A DNA stretch of 64,000 bases, from contig NZ_AHMO02000004.1 in assembly GCF_000243715.2 (NCBI RefSeq), positions 436,501-500,500 of the forward strand. The letters are read 5' to 3'. A model generated the notes under the pieces. The model had not been told where the DNA came from, made no database searches, and saw only the letters and a program-made list of their open reading frames with translations. Positions 39,023 to 49,293 of the stretch are shown in pieces. Origin of the DNA: Leptospira broomii serovar Hurstbridge str. 5399. Its GTDB lineage: Bacteria; Spirochaetota; Leptospiria; Leptospirales; Leptospiraceae. How positions within the stretch are numbered: the stretch's first letter is position 1; each line of letters opens with the position of its first letter. A program made the translations under genes and the position numbers.

Positions 39023-39991
39023 TCAGATGTTTCTCCGGAACTTGATTCTTCCCGATTCTACGGAATCCTTGAAAATTTCAAGAATACCGTTTTGGGCGGT
39101 TTCGATCTCCGCTAGGGAAATCGGACCCATGGAATCTTCCTCTAATCGGACGATTGAAACCAGAGAAGGTTCCATCCTTTCTAAGAGTTGTGCTCGGGTT
39201 TCCGGTTCGGTTCCTCTAAAGGCGACGGCGACCACGATCGGGTGAATATCTGAAAGAAATTTATTCAGATTCTCCCGATTTAGCTCTAGAAAATCTTCCA
39301 TCTTAAAGAAGTGTTCGTTTATATTTTCGGCAAACGCGGGGTTCTTTTCGCGTATCCTCGTGAATAATTTCCGAGAATCTTGGGGGTCCATTTTTCCCAG
39401 CAAGTCCGCAGCTCGTTTTCCCATTCTGTCTCTTACCGGAGTGCTTATCCCGGGATGCTTTACGGCTTCTTTTTTAAAACGCAGAAATCGCTCCAGGGAA
39501 TCCTTGCCGGATTCGGAGGATAAATCCAAATCTCGAATTTGGAGCAGAATGTTTTCCTGAAGCTCGTACGGGAACTCCTCCAAGACGCGGGCGGATACGT
39601 CCGGATCCGCAAAGCAGAGAATGAGCGCGATTCGATTGGGTTCCTCGCCTGCGACGATTCTGGATAATTCTTCCTTATTAAACTCCTTTAGCTCGTTAAG
39701 CCAGTCTGGTTCGGTTGAAAGCCCTTCTTTAAGAATGGATTCCAATTCTTGGATGAGAGCGAACGTGTCCTTATCCAATCCTTCCTTAGGAACGGAAGAA
39801 ATTCCTTCCAAGAAAGAACCTAATAATTCGCGTTCTTCTTTGGCATCGAGCTTTCCGCTTTTATGAAAGCTCTCTAAAAGTCTGCTCGTATCCTTGGGAC
39901 CGAGGTGGCGAAAGACTTCCGGGGGAAGGTGCTCCCCCAGAATTCGGAGGAGGCGACCCGCCCGGTTTTTATTACCGGACAGGGATTCCAT
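39023..39991 (-). CDS. fliG: Flagellar motor switch protein FliG (divergent)
   Basis: Links the MS ring to the C ring and receives torque. The 322-residue product keeps the three-part layout: N domain (about 1-95), middle domain (about 105-185) and C domain (about 215-322) with [21 protein letters not shown] and [19 protein letters not shown], a good match to FliG C-terminal signatures. The middle-domain motif, usually EHPQ, reads EEPN, and the N domain is poorly conserved. Spirochetes carry two FliG paralogs; this one, after fliF, could be either. Its start overlaps the fliF stop by one base. Confidence 0.85.
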   Translation of the reverse strand: MESLSGNKNRAGRLLRILGEHLPPEVFRHLGPKDTSRLLESFHKSGKLDAKEERELLGSFLEGISSVPKEGLDKDTFALIQELESILKEGLSTEPDWLNELKEFNKEELSRIVAGEEPNRIALILCFADPDVSARVLEEFPYELQENILLQIRDLDLSSESGKDSLERFLRFKKEAVKHPGISTPVRDRMGKRAADLLGKMDPQDSRKLFTRIREKNPAFAENINEHFFKMEDFLELNRENLNKFLSDIHPIVVAVAFRGTEPETRAQLLERMEPSLVSIVRLEEDSMGPISLAEIETAQNGILEIFKDSVESGRIKFRRNI

Positions 39992-41691
39992 TAGGTTGCT
40001 TCCTCTTCAGATAACCAGGTGCGAAGAAGCTGTGCAACTTCTTCCGGTTTTTCTTTGGATAGATTGATTGCGTTCTCGAGAAGTTCTCTACGAAGTTTTT
40101 CATCGAGAGAGAGTTCCACTTCCGCACTACCGTCATCCATAACTCTGAGCGCGGCTTCCCGCATCATTTGTTGCATTGCGGCAAGTTCTTCTTCGCGGAG
40201 TCTGCGACGTCTTGCGATTTCTTTCTTGATCGCTCTGTAGATGAGGATTGTAAGAATGAGGAATAGGATGATTACGAGAGATGCGATTACCATTTGACGG
40301 ATCGCTTTTTGTTTCTTAAGTTCCTCGTCCTCGGCCGCAAATTGTGCCGATCTATCCTTGGGAATGCTTATGACGGAGATTTGATCCCCTCTTGCTTTAT
40401 CGATCCCGACCGCAGCTTCTAGGTTCTTACGGATTGTCCTTAGATCGTCGTCGGAAACTGGTATATAAGTCCTATCGTATCCTGTTCCGTCTTCTTTTTC
40501 TTTTTTGGTCCATTGCCCGTCGATAACCACCGAAAGATTGACTTTTTCGATTTTCCAAGGCTGCTTTTGGACTTCGCTTACCCGGCGATTAAATTCAAAG
40601 TTATTGATGTTTTCGGTCTTCTTATATTCGGCTTTTTGGTAGTCGGTGTCTTTGTAGCCGGGCGGAAGATTCGGCTCGGTTCCTGCAGGGCCGTCCGGGG
40701 TAAAACCGCGACCGTTGAACTGTTCGCTTGTTTCTTTCGAAGAGACTTTTAGGCTATACCCGTCGACTATTTTCAGTTCCGAATAAGGGGTATTAGGATC
40801 GTCGGGTCTTTCCACAACGGGTGTAACCGTATTGTCTTTGTAAGATTCCTTGTCCCAGTTGAGCATATATTCGAAGCGCGTAATATCCACACGATCTTCT
40901 CCGCCTAGATACCAGCGCAGAGTGTTCCTGACATCGATTAATCTTTGAATCCTTTGCTCTTCCTGAATCCGCAACTTTTCTTGCACGACTCTAAGCTCTA
41001 ATCTCTCTTTCTCAAGATCTTCCTCGAAATCGGAGATGATTTTCCCGTCCGCATCGGCAACAACTACGTTCTCCGGCTTTAACTTAGGCACAGCTCTTGA
41101 AACTAGGTTTACGATTCCTTTAACTTCTTTCTTTGACATCCCGTCGACGCCAGGGATGAAATGCAAAATCACCGAGGCTTTTACCGGGGAAGCGTTCGAA
41201 CTGAATAGTTCGTCTTCCGGAATCGCGATGTTTACGAATGCCTTATCGACAGGACGTAATGTCATCAGAGATTGCTCGATAGCTCCCTTTAATGCCCTAT
41301 ATTTTTTGATATCTTTGTCGAATTGGGTCTCGGTGAATTTCTCGACGTTGAATAATTCCCATCCTTGAACTCCAGCCGGAATTAGGTTCTCTTGGGCAAG
41401 TTTGGTTATGATTTCCTGTCTTTGCTCCGGATCCACGCTCACGACGCTGGTATCCGAGGTCCCATACTGGTATCCCATTGAATCCAGCTTTTTGGTGACT
41501 TCCGCAAAATCCTTGGACGTCATGTCTTTGAACAGGATGATCCTATTTTTTTGGGAAGAAACGGTCGCTAAAAGTCCTACGGCTATTAAAACCGTTAAGG
41601 CGACACCGCCCAGAATCAGCTTCTTGGTCATATCCAAGGAGCCGACAAACTCCTTAATATTATTCAGAATCTTTTGCAATTGCTCGGGCAT
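39991..41691 (-). CDS. fliF: Flagellar MS-ring protein FliF
   Basis: Forms the inner-membrane MS ring on which the motor is built. The 566-residue protein has two membrane helices, about residues 22-45 ([20 protein letters not shown]) and about 465-488 ([20 protein letters not shown]), flanking a periplasmic part with YscJ-like ring-building domains ([20 protein letters not shown] and [13 protein letters not shown]). The cytoplasmic tail ([37 protein letters not shown]) ends with the FliG-binding helix. First gene of the minus-strand fli run; a promoter lies 30-57 bp upstream. Confidence 0.96.
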   Translation of the reverse strand: MPEQLQKILNNIKEFVGSLDMTKKLILGGVALTVLIAVGLLATVSSQKNRIILFKDMTSKDFAEVTKKLDSMGYQYGTSDTSVVSVDPEQRQEIITKLAQENLIPAGVQGWELFNVEKFTETQFDKDIKKYRALKGAIEQSLMTLRPVDKAFVNIAIPEDELFSSNASPVKASVILHFIPGVDGMSKKEVKGIVNLVSRAVPKLKPENVVVADADGKIISDFEEDLEKERLELRVVQEKLRIQEEQRIQRLIDVRNTLRWYLGGEDRVDITRFEYMLNWDKESYKDNTVTPVVERPDDPNTPYSELKIVDGYSLKVSSKETSEQFNGRGFTPDGPAGTEPNLPPGYKDTDYQKAEYKKTENINNFEFNRRVSEVQKQPWKIEKVNLSVVIDGQWTKKEKEDGTGYDRTYIPVSDDDLRTIRKNLEAAVGIDKARGDQISVISIPKDRSAQFAAEDEELKKQKAIRQMVIASLVIILFLILTILIYRAIKKEIARRRRLREEELAAMQQMMREAALRVMDDGSAEVELSLDEKLRRELLENAINLSKEKPEEVAQLLRTWLSEEEAT

Positions 41692-41720
41692 ATTTCTTCA
41701 CCACCGACAAGATAGGGGAC

Positions 41721-41748
41721 ATAATAGATTTTCGGAAACAAAGTACAA
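41721..41748 (-). promoter_or_regulatory. Sigma-70-like promoter of the fliF operon
   Basis: Read on the minus strand: TTGTAC (41748-41743), a 16-bp spacer, then TATTAT (41726-41721). The -10 matches TATAAT at five of six positions and lies 30 bases before the fliF ATG. The region is AT-rich and free of genes. Confidence 0.5.
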
Positions 41749-41845
41749 TCCCTTTTTAAAAAAACTTTAGAATTTTTTTTTCTTACGTTCTAAATGTATA
41801 GTATTGTTTTCCTTTCCTTAGTTCGCGATCGACTTGTCCGTTTCT

Positions 41846-42601
41846 ATGTTTCCTGCATATGTTGAAAATATGCGGCCAATGATTGAATTTGATGAAGTTC
41901 CTAGCCTGATAGAGGCCCGAGCTCTCAATCGATACTTCGCGGAGATGTTATCCGAGTCTCGACGTCAAAAAATCGAGGAAGTTCTCTCGTTTCGCACAAA
42001 GTACTTAACAATTGTATTGGAAGATATATTCCAACCTTTTAATGCTAGTGCAACGTTGAGAACCGCCGAATGTCTAGGCTTAAGCGACGTTTATGCGGTC
42101 GAAAATCGGAATTCATATCGACCGAATGCGGGAGTCGCAAAGGGAGCTCAAAAATGGTTGAGAATACATCGCTACCAATCAATGAGGGAGGATAATACGA
42201 GGTTTTGTCTCAATCATCTGAAAGAATCGGGATATCGAATCGTTGCGACATCGCCCCGGAACGTCGAAACCCTTCATACGCTTGAGAATCTCCCCTTGGA
42301 TCGACCGACGGCCGTGCTATTCGGAGCCGAAGAAATCGGCCTTTCGGAAATCGCCTTATCTCAGGCAGATCTTCACCTGCGATTACCGATGTTCGGATTT
42401 ACCGAAAGTTATAATCTATCCGTGACTGTCGCCATCGTTCTCTCTCATCTGATTCCTCGCGTGAGAAGAGAAGTCGAAGGGTGGGCGCTTACCGAAGAAG
42501 AAGCCGTTCATCTACGCAATTTTCTATATAAGAAAACGATCAATAACGGTCCGGTTATCGAAGCCGAATTTTTGCGTCGTTGGAGAAGAGGTAATTTGTA
42601 A
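41846..42601 (+). CDS. trmH: tRNA (guanosine-18-2'-O)-methyltransferase TrmH family (SPOUT)
   Basis: SAM-dependent ribose methylase with the trefoil-knot fold. FNASATLRTAECLGLSDVYAVE is motif 1 with the catalytic Arg, VLFGAEEIGLSE is motif 2, and LRLPMFGFTESYNLSVTVAIVL is motif 3; spelling is closest to TrmH, which methylates G18 of tRNA. The C-terminal extension (EGWALTEEEAVHLRNFLYKKT) is also TrmH-like. The start is uncertain: TTG 41834, ATG 41846 and ATG 41870 are in frame and none has a clear Shine-Dalgarno; ATG 41846 gives 251 residues. Divergent from fliF. Confidence 0.88.
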   Translation: MFPAYVENMRPMIEFDEVPSLIEARALNRYFAEMLSESRRQKIEEVLSFRTKYLTIVLEDIFQPFNASATLRTAECLGLSDVYAVENRNSYRPNAGVAKGAQKWLRIHRYQSMREDNTRFCLNHLKESGYRIVATSPRNVETLHTLENLPLDRPTAVLFGAEEIGLSEIALSQADLHLRLPMFGFTESYNLSVTVAIVLSHLIPRVRREVEGWALTEEEAVHLRNFLYKKTINNGPVIEAEFLRRWRRGNL

Positions 42602-42614
42602 TTCTCTTTCCGAT

Positions 42615-43730
42615 CTATTTTATGAGAAATTCGGAACGTGAAAAAAAGAATTGGAGTAATTTCCGCATTTGAGGTCCTGAGATGCCGGCTCCCAGATATT
42701 CTCCGTCTACCCAGATCTCGAAATGTAAGTGAATATTTTCATCGGATTCTTTCGCTTCCCCGATTAAGCCCGAGTTTCCGGCTGTGCCGATTTCTTCCCC
42801 TGCCTTTACTTTAGAGCCGATTTCAAGTCCTTTTTTAATCGAGGATAAATGATTGAATGAGGACATCACTCCGTTTCCATGATCGATCCAAACCTGCCTT
42901 CCTCCAAAATCCCTCTCTACATAAGTGACCCCGTTTTTTTGAGCCTGAGCGGAATGATACTGAAATTCGGATACGGTCATCGGTACGTAATTTAGATCCG
43001 CGCGTACGATGATCCCATCTCCGGGGGATATTAGAGAATCGGAAAAGGTAAGTCTCCTCACGGTTCCGTCTTTTTCCTTTTTGAAATAAATATCCAAGCC
43101 TTTGTGAATTCCATTTCTATACTCTCTAGGCGCACCCGGTAGTTGAGCTTCTTTCGGCGGGAGCAATCCATCCTGAACCGGATACATATAACCAGTTAGC
43201 CGCTGCGGCACCGCATTCAGAGGAGTGTCGTTTAGTAGAATTTTGAATTCGCTGATTACGATACTTTTATCTTCCTTCTTCGGAAAATAAATTCGAACCA
43301 GGGAGGCGTCCATTGGAGGAATGCGATGAGTGTTTACCAATTCCACTCGATCGTTTTTGAAAATCGTTTTCCACGTTTCCTGGTACAATACTTGAATTTC
43401 ATACTCGTCCACCGAGCGTTTACCTCGGAAGACCGGCACGACTAATTCGATGCCATTGATGAGACGTTTGGATCCGAAATCGACTGTTATCCATTCGGGA
43501 TTGGGACCTGACGAGGAATACCAATGAGTCTTCGGGTCCGAATCGAAAAGATTGAATGCTCCGTACTCCTCATGAAAAATCGAAGAAACCGAATAAGAAA
43601 ACGGTGTGACCAGCAATCTTCCAAAATCCAGGTAATCTATTTCGGAACCTAACGAGCCGAACGTTTTGGGAGCGGCTTGAATCCTGAAAGAGAATAAGAA
43701 GATAAGAAAATAATAAACTACTCGTTTCAT
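42615..43730 (-). CDS. Exported M23 metallopeptidase with F5/8-type-like domain
   Basis: Envelope peptidase of 371 residues. From ATG 43730 it has a signal peptide ([18 protein letters not shown]). Residues about 45-185 look like a galactose-binding/discoidin domain ([14 protein letters not shown], then [17 protein letters not shown] and [11 protein letters not shown]). Residues about 215-355 are the LytM/M23 fold: IHKGLDIYF gives the first zinc ligands, [14 protein letters not shown] follows, and HLHFEIW the HxH ligand. Cell-wall cleavage is the usual role. The start overlaps the neuB stop by four bases (ATGA), so it is coupled to neuB; a 26-residue longer frame reads into neuB and is rejected. 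Confidence 0.85.
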   Translation of the reverse strand: MKRVVYYFLIFLFSFRIQAAPKTFGSLGSEIDYLDFGRLLVTPFSYSVSSIFHEEYGAFNLFDSDPKTHWYSSSGPNPEWITVDFGSKRLINGIELVVPVFRGKRSVDEYEIQVLYQETWKTIFKNDRVELVNTHRIPPMDASLVRIYFPKKEDKSIVISEFKILLNDTPLNAVPQRLTGYMYPVQDGLLPPKEAQLPGAPREYRNGIHKGLDIYFKKEKDGTVRRLTFSDSLISPGDGIIVRADLNYVPMTVSEFQYHSAQAQKNGVTYVERDFGGRQVWIDHGNGVMSSFNHLSSIKKGLEIGSKVKAGEEIGTAGNSGLIGEAKESDENIHLHFEIWVDGEYLGAGISGPQMRKLLQFFFSRSEFLIK

Positions 43731-44746
43731 GCTTTGGCTTTGAACGCGTCGCCGGGATTTATTACGGCTCCGTCTGAAAGCAATGAATTTGCTTCTTCGA
43801 TTTTCCATGAATCAAGATAGGTTGCGTTTTCTTGACTCAAATCGGGTCGTAGCGCGATCGGATTTCCGTCCTTCCCGAGATACAAGGATCTGCGTCCGAA
43901 GAAGCGCCCTGCTTTTTCTTCCGGCTGAACGATTTTTTTTCTCTCGCCTCTCATTTCGAATGCGAGCCGAGCGTTTTCCGCGTACGCGGAAAATTCTGCA
44001 GGATCCACAGAGATAGTGTGGTCGGGACCCGGGAGACTTTTATCCAGTGTAAAATGTTTTTCTAATGCAGTTGCGCCCATACTTACCGCTAATGCTCCGG
44101 CCAAGGTCCCTCCCGTATGATCCGAAAACCCTAACGGACCCGGGAATAGATGTCGGTAATAAAATAAGGTTCTAAGATTCGCCTTTTCAGGCGGAGTGGG
44201 ATAAAGGGATACGCAATGAAACAGTAATAGATCTTTTACTCCCTGGTGTTCCAAAAATTCCAAGGCGCGCAAAACTTCGAATCCCTCGGCTGCACCCGTC
44301 GATAAAAAAATCGGGAGTCTAGTCGAAGCGCATTTTTCTAGAAGTCCCTTATTTACGATGTCCCCGCTTGCGATCTTTATCGCGTTCACTCCAAGAGACA
44401 CTAACAGATCGACACTTTTAGAATCTAAAGGCGTCGAAAAGAAAAATAATCCCTCGTCTTCCGCAGTTTTTTTGAATTCGCGATGAAGAGCCTCGGAAAG
44501 TTCGTACTGTTTGAATATATCCACTAAAACTTTCGCTTTGGAATTGGAAACATCTAGGAAGTCCTGCGTGCGATAGCTTTGAAACTTAACCGCATTCGCG
44601 CCCGATTTTTTTGCGGCCTGTATGGATCTTTTTCCGATTTCCGAATCTGCGTTATGATTGAGCCCGATTTCCGCGATTAGAAACGGAGGAGTATCCGAAC
44701 CGAGTTCCCGTTGACTATTCAATTTAAAATGTTTTGAAAATACCAT
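43727..44746 (-). CDS. neuB: NeuB-family nonulosonic (sialic-acid-like) acid synthase
   Basis: Condenses phosphoenolpyruvate with a hexosamine-type sugar to a nine-carbon acid such as Neu5Ac, legionaminic or pseudaminic acid. The 339-residue protein has the TIM-barrel features [46 protein letters not shown] and LGFSDHTGG, plus [23 protein letters not shown]. The C-terminal antifreeze-like (SAF) part begins at [13 protein letters not shown] but is short and divergent. Which sugar is made cannot be read. No other neu/leg/pse gene is in the window, which is unusual for this enzyme. Confidence 0.88.
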   Translation of the reverse strand: MVFSKHFKLNSQRELGSDTPPFLIAEIGLNHNADSEIGKRSIQAAKKSGANAVKFQSYRTQDFLDVSNSKAKVLVDIFKQYELSEALHREFKKTAEDEGLFFFSTPLDSKSVDLLVSLGVNAIKIASGDIVNKGLLEKCASTRLPIFLSTGAAEGFEVLRALEFLEHQGVKDLLLFHCVSLYPTPPEKANLRTLFYYRHLFPGPLGFSDHTGGTLAGALAVSMGATALEKHFTLDKSLPGPDHTISVDPAEFSAYAENARLAFEMRGERKKIVQPEEKAGRFFGRRSLYLGKDGNPIALRPDLSQENATYLDSWKIEEANSLLSDGAVINPGDAFKAKA

Positions 44747-44877
44747 TCATATATACCTGAAAGTTCGTATTCTAAAGATCGGTTCTTTTTCCGTTAGAAA
44801 GCCGGAATTTCTGCCCAAATACATCCAATGAAATTTTCGGATAACATAAGGGATCAGAAAATCGGGACCCTTTTTAC

Positions 44878-46827
44878 TTATTTTTCCTTAGGCGGATAAA
44901 TCGAGTTAGAATTTAAAAGTTCGTAGCTTAAATTAAAGAACGCTTTGGCTTTCTTTTCGTATTCATCGCAAGTTAATTGGGACGATTGGCAGAAATTCGT
45001 TTTCTTTGCGGGAGGGAACGGAGTCGCATCCCTTAGGTCGCCGTCGGTGAATCGATAGAAAGATATACCGTTCTCGATCCAGCCGATCACACTCGAGAAG
45101 GCGAAATACGCTTTTCCTTGTTCCTGGTCCGAAAGTAGATCTCGACCCATTGCGGAGAATTTTAATTTTTTCCCGACCAATCCCAATACGGTAGGTAGGA
45201 CGTCTAGCTGGGAAGAAATTCGATTATCGATTCCGGGTTTCACGAATTTCGGAGAATACAGAAGGAATGGAATATTTCTGTCCTCATACGGGTTTAGATT
45301 TCTATGATGCGTGTGGTCGGCAACGAAAATGAATATCGTATTTTCGAAGTAGGGAGATTTGCGGACTTTCTCCATAAATTTACCTAGGGCCCAGTCGGAA
45401 TAATGATACGTGTTAAAATAATCGTAGTCTTGAACCGAATTCGGAAAAATCTCAAATTCTTTTTTTGGAACTTCGTACGGATAGTGCGTGGTCAATGTAA
45501 GAGATATTGCGAGAAAGGGGGGTTTAGTTACCGCCATTCTTTTTTGGAGTTCGTCCAAAACGTCCTCGTCGAAGTATCCCCAAGCACCGGAGGTATATTC
45601 GTTTTTTTGCCTCATTTCTTCCCGTCCGATGATCGATTCGAAGCCCCAATGAGGAAAAAGAAAACTCATGTTATCGAAACCGATATCGCCGCCATGTACA
45701 AATAACGTATTATAACCCGCCTGCTTTAATACGGTTCCAAGTCCTCCAAAATTACCGAGAACCTGATGTGTACGAATGACGGTAATTCCGGGTCTGTCCG
45801 GAATGCCGGTGAGAACTGATAGAAGCCCGTTAGTCGTCCTTCCGCCTGTGGCAAAGAAATGAGGGAAATATTTGCCTTTTGAAATGAGGGAATTAAAATT
45901 AGGAGTCAATTCCTTCCCTTCGATGAGACCCGTTCCGTTGGGGCGGATAAATTTTCCCGTCCAACTTTCGAGCAAAATAATCACTATGTTTGGAGGAGTT
46001 CCCTGTCTCGTCTCTTTTGTTTCCCGTAAAATCGGATATCGATCGTCTGTGAAATTCGCCCCCGGATAATCGATTTCATTTTTAACTATCGCGAGGGATT
46101 CGGAATGAGGAAGCTTTAGATTCGGAGAAATCGCCGTGGACTTTAGATCCATCAAAGTGGTAAACACTCCGTTCAATGGGAGGTTATTCAAGAATCCGTT
46201 TTGCGAATGAATCGCCTCGGTCGAACGTAAAGGTCTCGATTGGACACCTCCCCGAAATAACAAAAACACGACTAATATCGAAATCGGAATTTGAATTAGC
46301 TCCGCTTTCTTATTATCGACGGAGAATCGATAACCGTTCCATTTTACGAAGGACCAGATTAGTAACGGGAGTCCGAAAAAAATTACGAAAAGGCCGCTGA
46401 CGACTAATACCGGCGTGTTCTGCAATGCTGCGGAAAGAATTACAAAAAAGTCTTTACCTAAAAATACGAAGCCTTCGTAGCCGAGATGCTTATTCGCTTC
46501 CCCGTAATAAATCGTATCGCCGATCAGATGTCCGAACATCCAGAGGACCAGGATAATCGGAGGGATGCCCCAGATATAACGATAGAATTTCCAACGATTG
46601 CCGAAATAAAAACCGGAAAGTAGCCAAAAGGGACCGACTGTGATCGCAGTTACCGAAAGATCGAAGCGGATTCCGATCAAAAACGAAAATAATACTTCTC
46701 CCCAGGGAGAGGTATCGATCTTGTCGAAATAGATTAAAAGAAGGACGATTCGAAATATCGTTAAAAGTAAAAAAATTACTGCGGAATAGAAGCCGATGAT
46801 TTTAAGATTTGGCGGGATTCGCTTCAT
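44878..46827 (-). CDS. LTA-synthase-like membrane sulfatase-fold protein
   Basis: A 649-residue inner-membrane protein with five helices in the first 195 residues and an extracytoplasmic alkaline-phosphatase-fold domain. Metal and nucleophile residues are in place: Glu287 in VIILLESWTG, Thr331 in TGGRTTNGLLSVLTG, and FVADHTHHRN near the end supply the Mn/Zn ligands. LTA synthases and relatives (OpgB-like) transfer phosphoglycerol from phosphatidylglycerol to a glycan. In a Gram-negative spirochete a periplasmic glycan or LPS is the likely acceptor, but this is inference. It stands between neuB and feoB with its own promoter space. Confidence 0.8.
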   Translation of the reverse strand: MKRIPPNLKIIGFYSAVIFLLLTIFRIVLLLIYFDKIDTSPWGEVLFSFLIGIRFDLSVTAITVGPFWLLSGFYFGNRWKFYRYIWGIPPIILVLWMFGHLIGDTIYYGEANKHLGYEGFVFLGKDFFVILSAALQNTPVLVVSGLFVIFFGLPLLIWSFVKWNGYRFSVDNKKAELIQIPISILVVFLLFRGGVQSRPLRSTEAIHSQNGFLNNLPLNGVFTTLMDLKSTAISPNLKLPHSESLAIVKNEIDYPGANFTDDRYPILRETKETRQGTPPNIVIILLESWTGKFIRPNGTGLIEGKELTPNFNSLISKGKYFPHFFATGGRTTNGLLSVLTGIPDRPGITVIRTHQVLGNFGGLGTVLKQAGYNTLFVHGGDIGFDNMSFLFPHWGFESIIGREEMRQKNEYTSGAWGYFDEDVLDELQKRMAVTKPPFLAISLTLTTHYPYEVPKKEFEIFPNSVQDYDYFNTYHYSDWALGKFMEKVRKSPYFENTIFIFVADHTHHRNLNPYEDRNIPFLLYSPKFVKPGIDNRISSQLDVLPTVLGLVGKKLKFSAMGRDLLSDQEQGKAYFAFSSVIGWIENGISFYRFTDGDLRDATPFPPAKKTNFCQSSQLTCDEYEKKAKAFFNLSYELLNSNSIYPPKEK

Positions 46828-46906
46828 TCAATTTTCCAAAAAAGATGACCGAGGTAGTTTTACTAGACATGTCCGCGAAACGTCAAGGATAGATTTTGAA
46901 TCCTTA

Positions 46907-49054
46907 CTAGCTCCACCCGAACGCTTTGCTGGCCTGAAAAACGATAAACGAGGAGATATATGCAAGAATCGTCATATACCCGAATAGAAAAAAAGGCCAA
47001 AATAATGAATTTGTTTCCCGTTTTACGACCGCCAGTGTGGACATACATTGGCAGGCAAAAGCGAAGAAAACTAGTAGACTTAAGGCGCTTGCAAGACTCC
47101 ATACCGGCTTTCCGGTTTGAGGATCTTTATCGTTTCGTAAGGCGCTACGCAAATCTTCCTGTTCCGCTTCTTCCCCTTGGACCCCGTAAATGATGGAAAG
47201 AGTCGAGACCATAACTTCTCTGGCTGCGAAGGACGTAATTAAACCTATACCCATTTTCCATCCGAAACCGATCGGTTTTAAGATGGGCTCCATCGCTTTA
47301 CCCAAATGGCCCGCATACGATTCGGATATCTGCACCGATTTGGCCTGATGCGGCGGTAAATTCGCAATTTCTGATTCTGCTACTCTAGGATAGTTGGCTA
47401 AAAACCACAAAAGAATAGAAATGGAAAGTATCACTTTTCCGGCATTCAATAAGAATGTTTTAATTTTCTTATATACCACGATGAAGAGGCTTTTGATCGA
47501 AGGAAAATGGTAACGCGGTAATTCCATCAAAAAGTAGGATGGCTCGGAAAGAAAAAAAGCTTTTTTAAAAATGAATGCCGCCGTCATGGAGGCAATCATT
47601 CCAAGTACGAAGAGTCCGAATAAGACGAGAGCTTTAGTCTGGAAGATTCCGAAAACGGGTCGATCCGAAAATACGGTGCCGATGACAAGGATATAAACCG
47701 GATACCTCGCCGAACAAGTGATCAAAGGGGACACGAGAATGGTCGTAATTCGATCCGCTTTGTTTTCAATAGTTCTTGTACCCATAATAGCTGGAACGGC
47801 ACAGGCCGCAGATGAAAGTAGGGGAATGAAGGATTTACCCGACAACCCGAATCTTCCCATAAAGCGGTCCATTACGAACGAAGCGCGGGCAATATAGCCG
47901 CTTTCTTCCATGACTCCGATAAAGAAGAAGAGTAAACTGATTTGCGGGATAAATACCAGAACGGCGCCCACTCCGCCGATCGCTCCTTCCTGTATGAGAG
48001 ATCGAACAGGGCCTTCCGGCAAAAGACCTCCCACAAAAGTGGCTAACGCTCCCACCTGTGTTTCTATCCAATCCATCGGAATTTCCGACCAAGCAAAGAG
48101 CATTTGAAACACAAAGGCCATGATTGCAAGAAAGGAAACTAATCCCCAAACCGGGTGCAGTAAGATCCGATCCGCGAACCGTAAAACGCCATCACTCACA
48201 TTCTCTTTACCTAAAAGGGCGCGAGATAATAATTTTTTGATCCAGAAAGAATTTTGAACCAATTCATCCCGATAGGAGAAATTCAATCCGGCATTCTCCC
48301 AGGCGTTCGTCACTAAAGTTCGAGCTTCTGCGGGTAGATAGGATAGTCCGGGAATTCCGGTCAAAAGTTTTTCTCCCGAAAGTTCTTTTAGTGAATTCTC
48401 CAAGATGAAACGAAGTGCATCCGGATCCGAGCTCGTGAGTCGTGAAAGAATCGAGTCCAAGAGTCGCTCGCGTTTTTTATCCCAAGTGAATGTGGCGGAA
48501 GGAATGCGGAAGGAGGATCTGTCAAACAACGCCTCTTTCAGTTCTTCCGTTCCTTCGCCCGTCCTCGGATTAATAAACAGGAATTTCGTACCGAAAGCCT
48601 TGATGAGAGGATTTAGATCCAATTGTAATCCCTTTTTTTCCAAAACGTCTCGCATCGTAACAACAACTAACGTAGGGACTTTAAGAGAAGCAACTTGTAA
48701 GAGAAACTGTAGACCTCTCTCTATAGCGACGCCGTCCAATAGGAATAATATGTGATCCGTTTCCTGTCGGGAAAGTAATACCCTGGTTGTGACTTGCTTA
48801 TCCTCGGACTCCCCGCCTAGGCTATATGCTCCCGGAAGATCCATCAATCTTAACGCCTTATCGCCAAGGCGAATCGTGCCCTCGGCTTTTTCCACAGTAA
48901 CACCGGGGAAATTTCCCGTCTTTTGCCTCAATCCGGTTAAGCGGTTAAAAAGTGTGGATTTTCCGCAGTTGGGATTCCCTGCCAATAGGATCCGAAATGA
49001 ATCCATTCCGGTCTTCAATCCTTCCCGAACGGTTTCCTTTTCTAAGACTTTCAC
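46907..49054 (-). CDS. feoB: Ferrous iron transporter FeoB
   Basis: Inner-membrane Fe(II) uptake protein. The 715-residue product has the N-terminal G-protein domain with G1 GNPNCGKS (residues 26-33), G3 in DLPGAYSL, and a helical GDI region, then the Gate/core membrane part (about 300-700) with [20 protein letters not shown] and [20 protein letters not shown], which contain the Cys and conserved motifs of FeoB. ATG overlaps the feoA stop by four bases. Regulation by Fur or similar is likely in principle; I see no certain Fur box. The C-terminus is normal. Confidence 0.96.
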   Translation of the reverse strand: MKVLEKETVREGLKTGMDSFRILLAGNPNCGKSTLFNRLTGLRQKTGNFPGVTVEKAEGTIRLGDKALRLMDLPGAYSLGGESEDKQVTTRVLLSRQETDHILFLLDGVAIERGLQFLLQVASLKVPTLVVVTMRDVLEKKGLQLDLNPLIKAFGTKFLFINPRTGEGTEELKEALFDRSSFRIPSATFTWDKKRERLLDSILSRLTSSDPDALRFILENSLKELSGEKLLTGIPGLSYLPAEARTLVTNAWENAGLNFSYRDELVQNSFWIKKLLSRALLGKENVSDGVLRFADRILLHPVWGLVSFLAIMAFVFQMLFAWSEIPMDWIETQVGALATFVGGLLPEGPVRSLIQEGAIGGVGAVLVFIPQISLLFFFIGVMEESGYIARASFVMDRFMGRFGLSGKSFIPLLSSAACAVPAIMGTRTIENKADRITTILVSPLITCSARYPVYILVIGTVFSDRPVFGIFQTKALVLFGLFVLGMIASMTAAFIFKKAFFLSEPSYFLMELPRYHFPSIKSLFIVVYKKIKTFLLNAGKVILSISILLWFLANYPRVAESEIANLPPHQAKSVQISESYAGHLGKAMEPILKPIGFGWKMGIGLITSFAAREVMVSTLSIIYGVQGEEAEQEDLRSALRNDKDPQTGKPVWSLASALSLLVFFAFACQCMSTLAVVKRETNSLFWPFFLFGYMTILAYISSFIVFQASKAFGWS

Positions 49055-49293
49055 TTCGATTCCTCTAATTCCAATAATTCCGCCTCTATATTTCTTAAGG
49101 CTAATTGGACTAAGCCGATTTTTACGATTATTTTATCTTGGCTAGGATATTTAGCAAGTATCTGGAGCTTTGTTCCGGGAAGAAACCCCATGTCCAATAA
49201 ATTGCGAACAAGGCCTTCTTTTCCGGGGAGTTCCCTTAAGCCCGATAGAACGGGTGAATCGCCGGGCTCTAATTCGAAAAGGGTCTTTTTCAT
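49051..49293 (-). CDS. feoA: Ferrous iron transport accessory protein FeoA
   Basis: SH3-fold partner of FeoB, 80 residues. [29 protein letters not shown] carries the typical L-D-x-G-x-x-PG pattern, and the C-terminus ends in [13 protein letters not shown], the FeoA last strand. The ATG overlaps the stop of the ABC1-kinase gene by four bases and its own stop overlaps feoB. Confidence 0.93.
   Translation of the reverse strand: MKKTLFELEPGDSPVLSGLRELPGKEGLVRNLLDMGFLPGTKLQILAKYPSQDKIIVKIGLVQLALRNIEAELLELEESK

Noticed and set aside
44852..44876. AAGGG/CCCTT hairpin with T-run between neuB and the LTA-synthase-like gene
   Set aside because: The T-run is on the plus strand, but both neighbours are on the minus strand, so it ends no known transcript.
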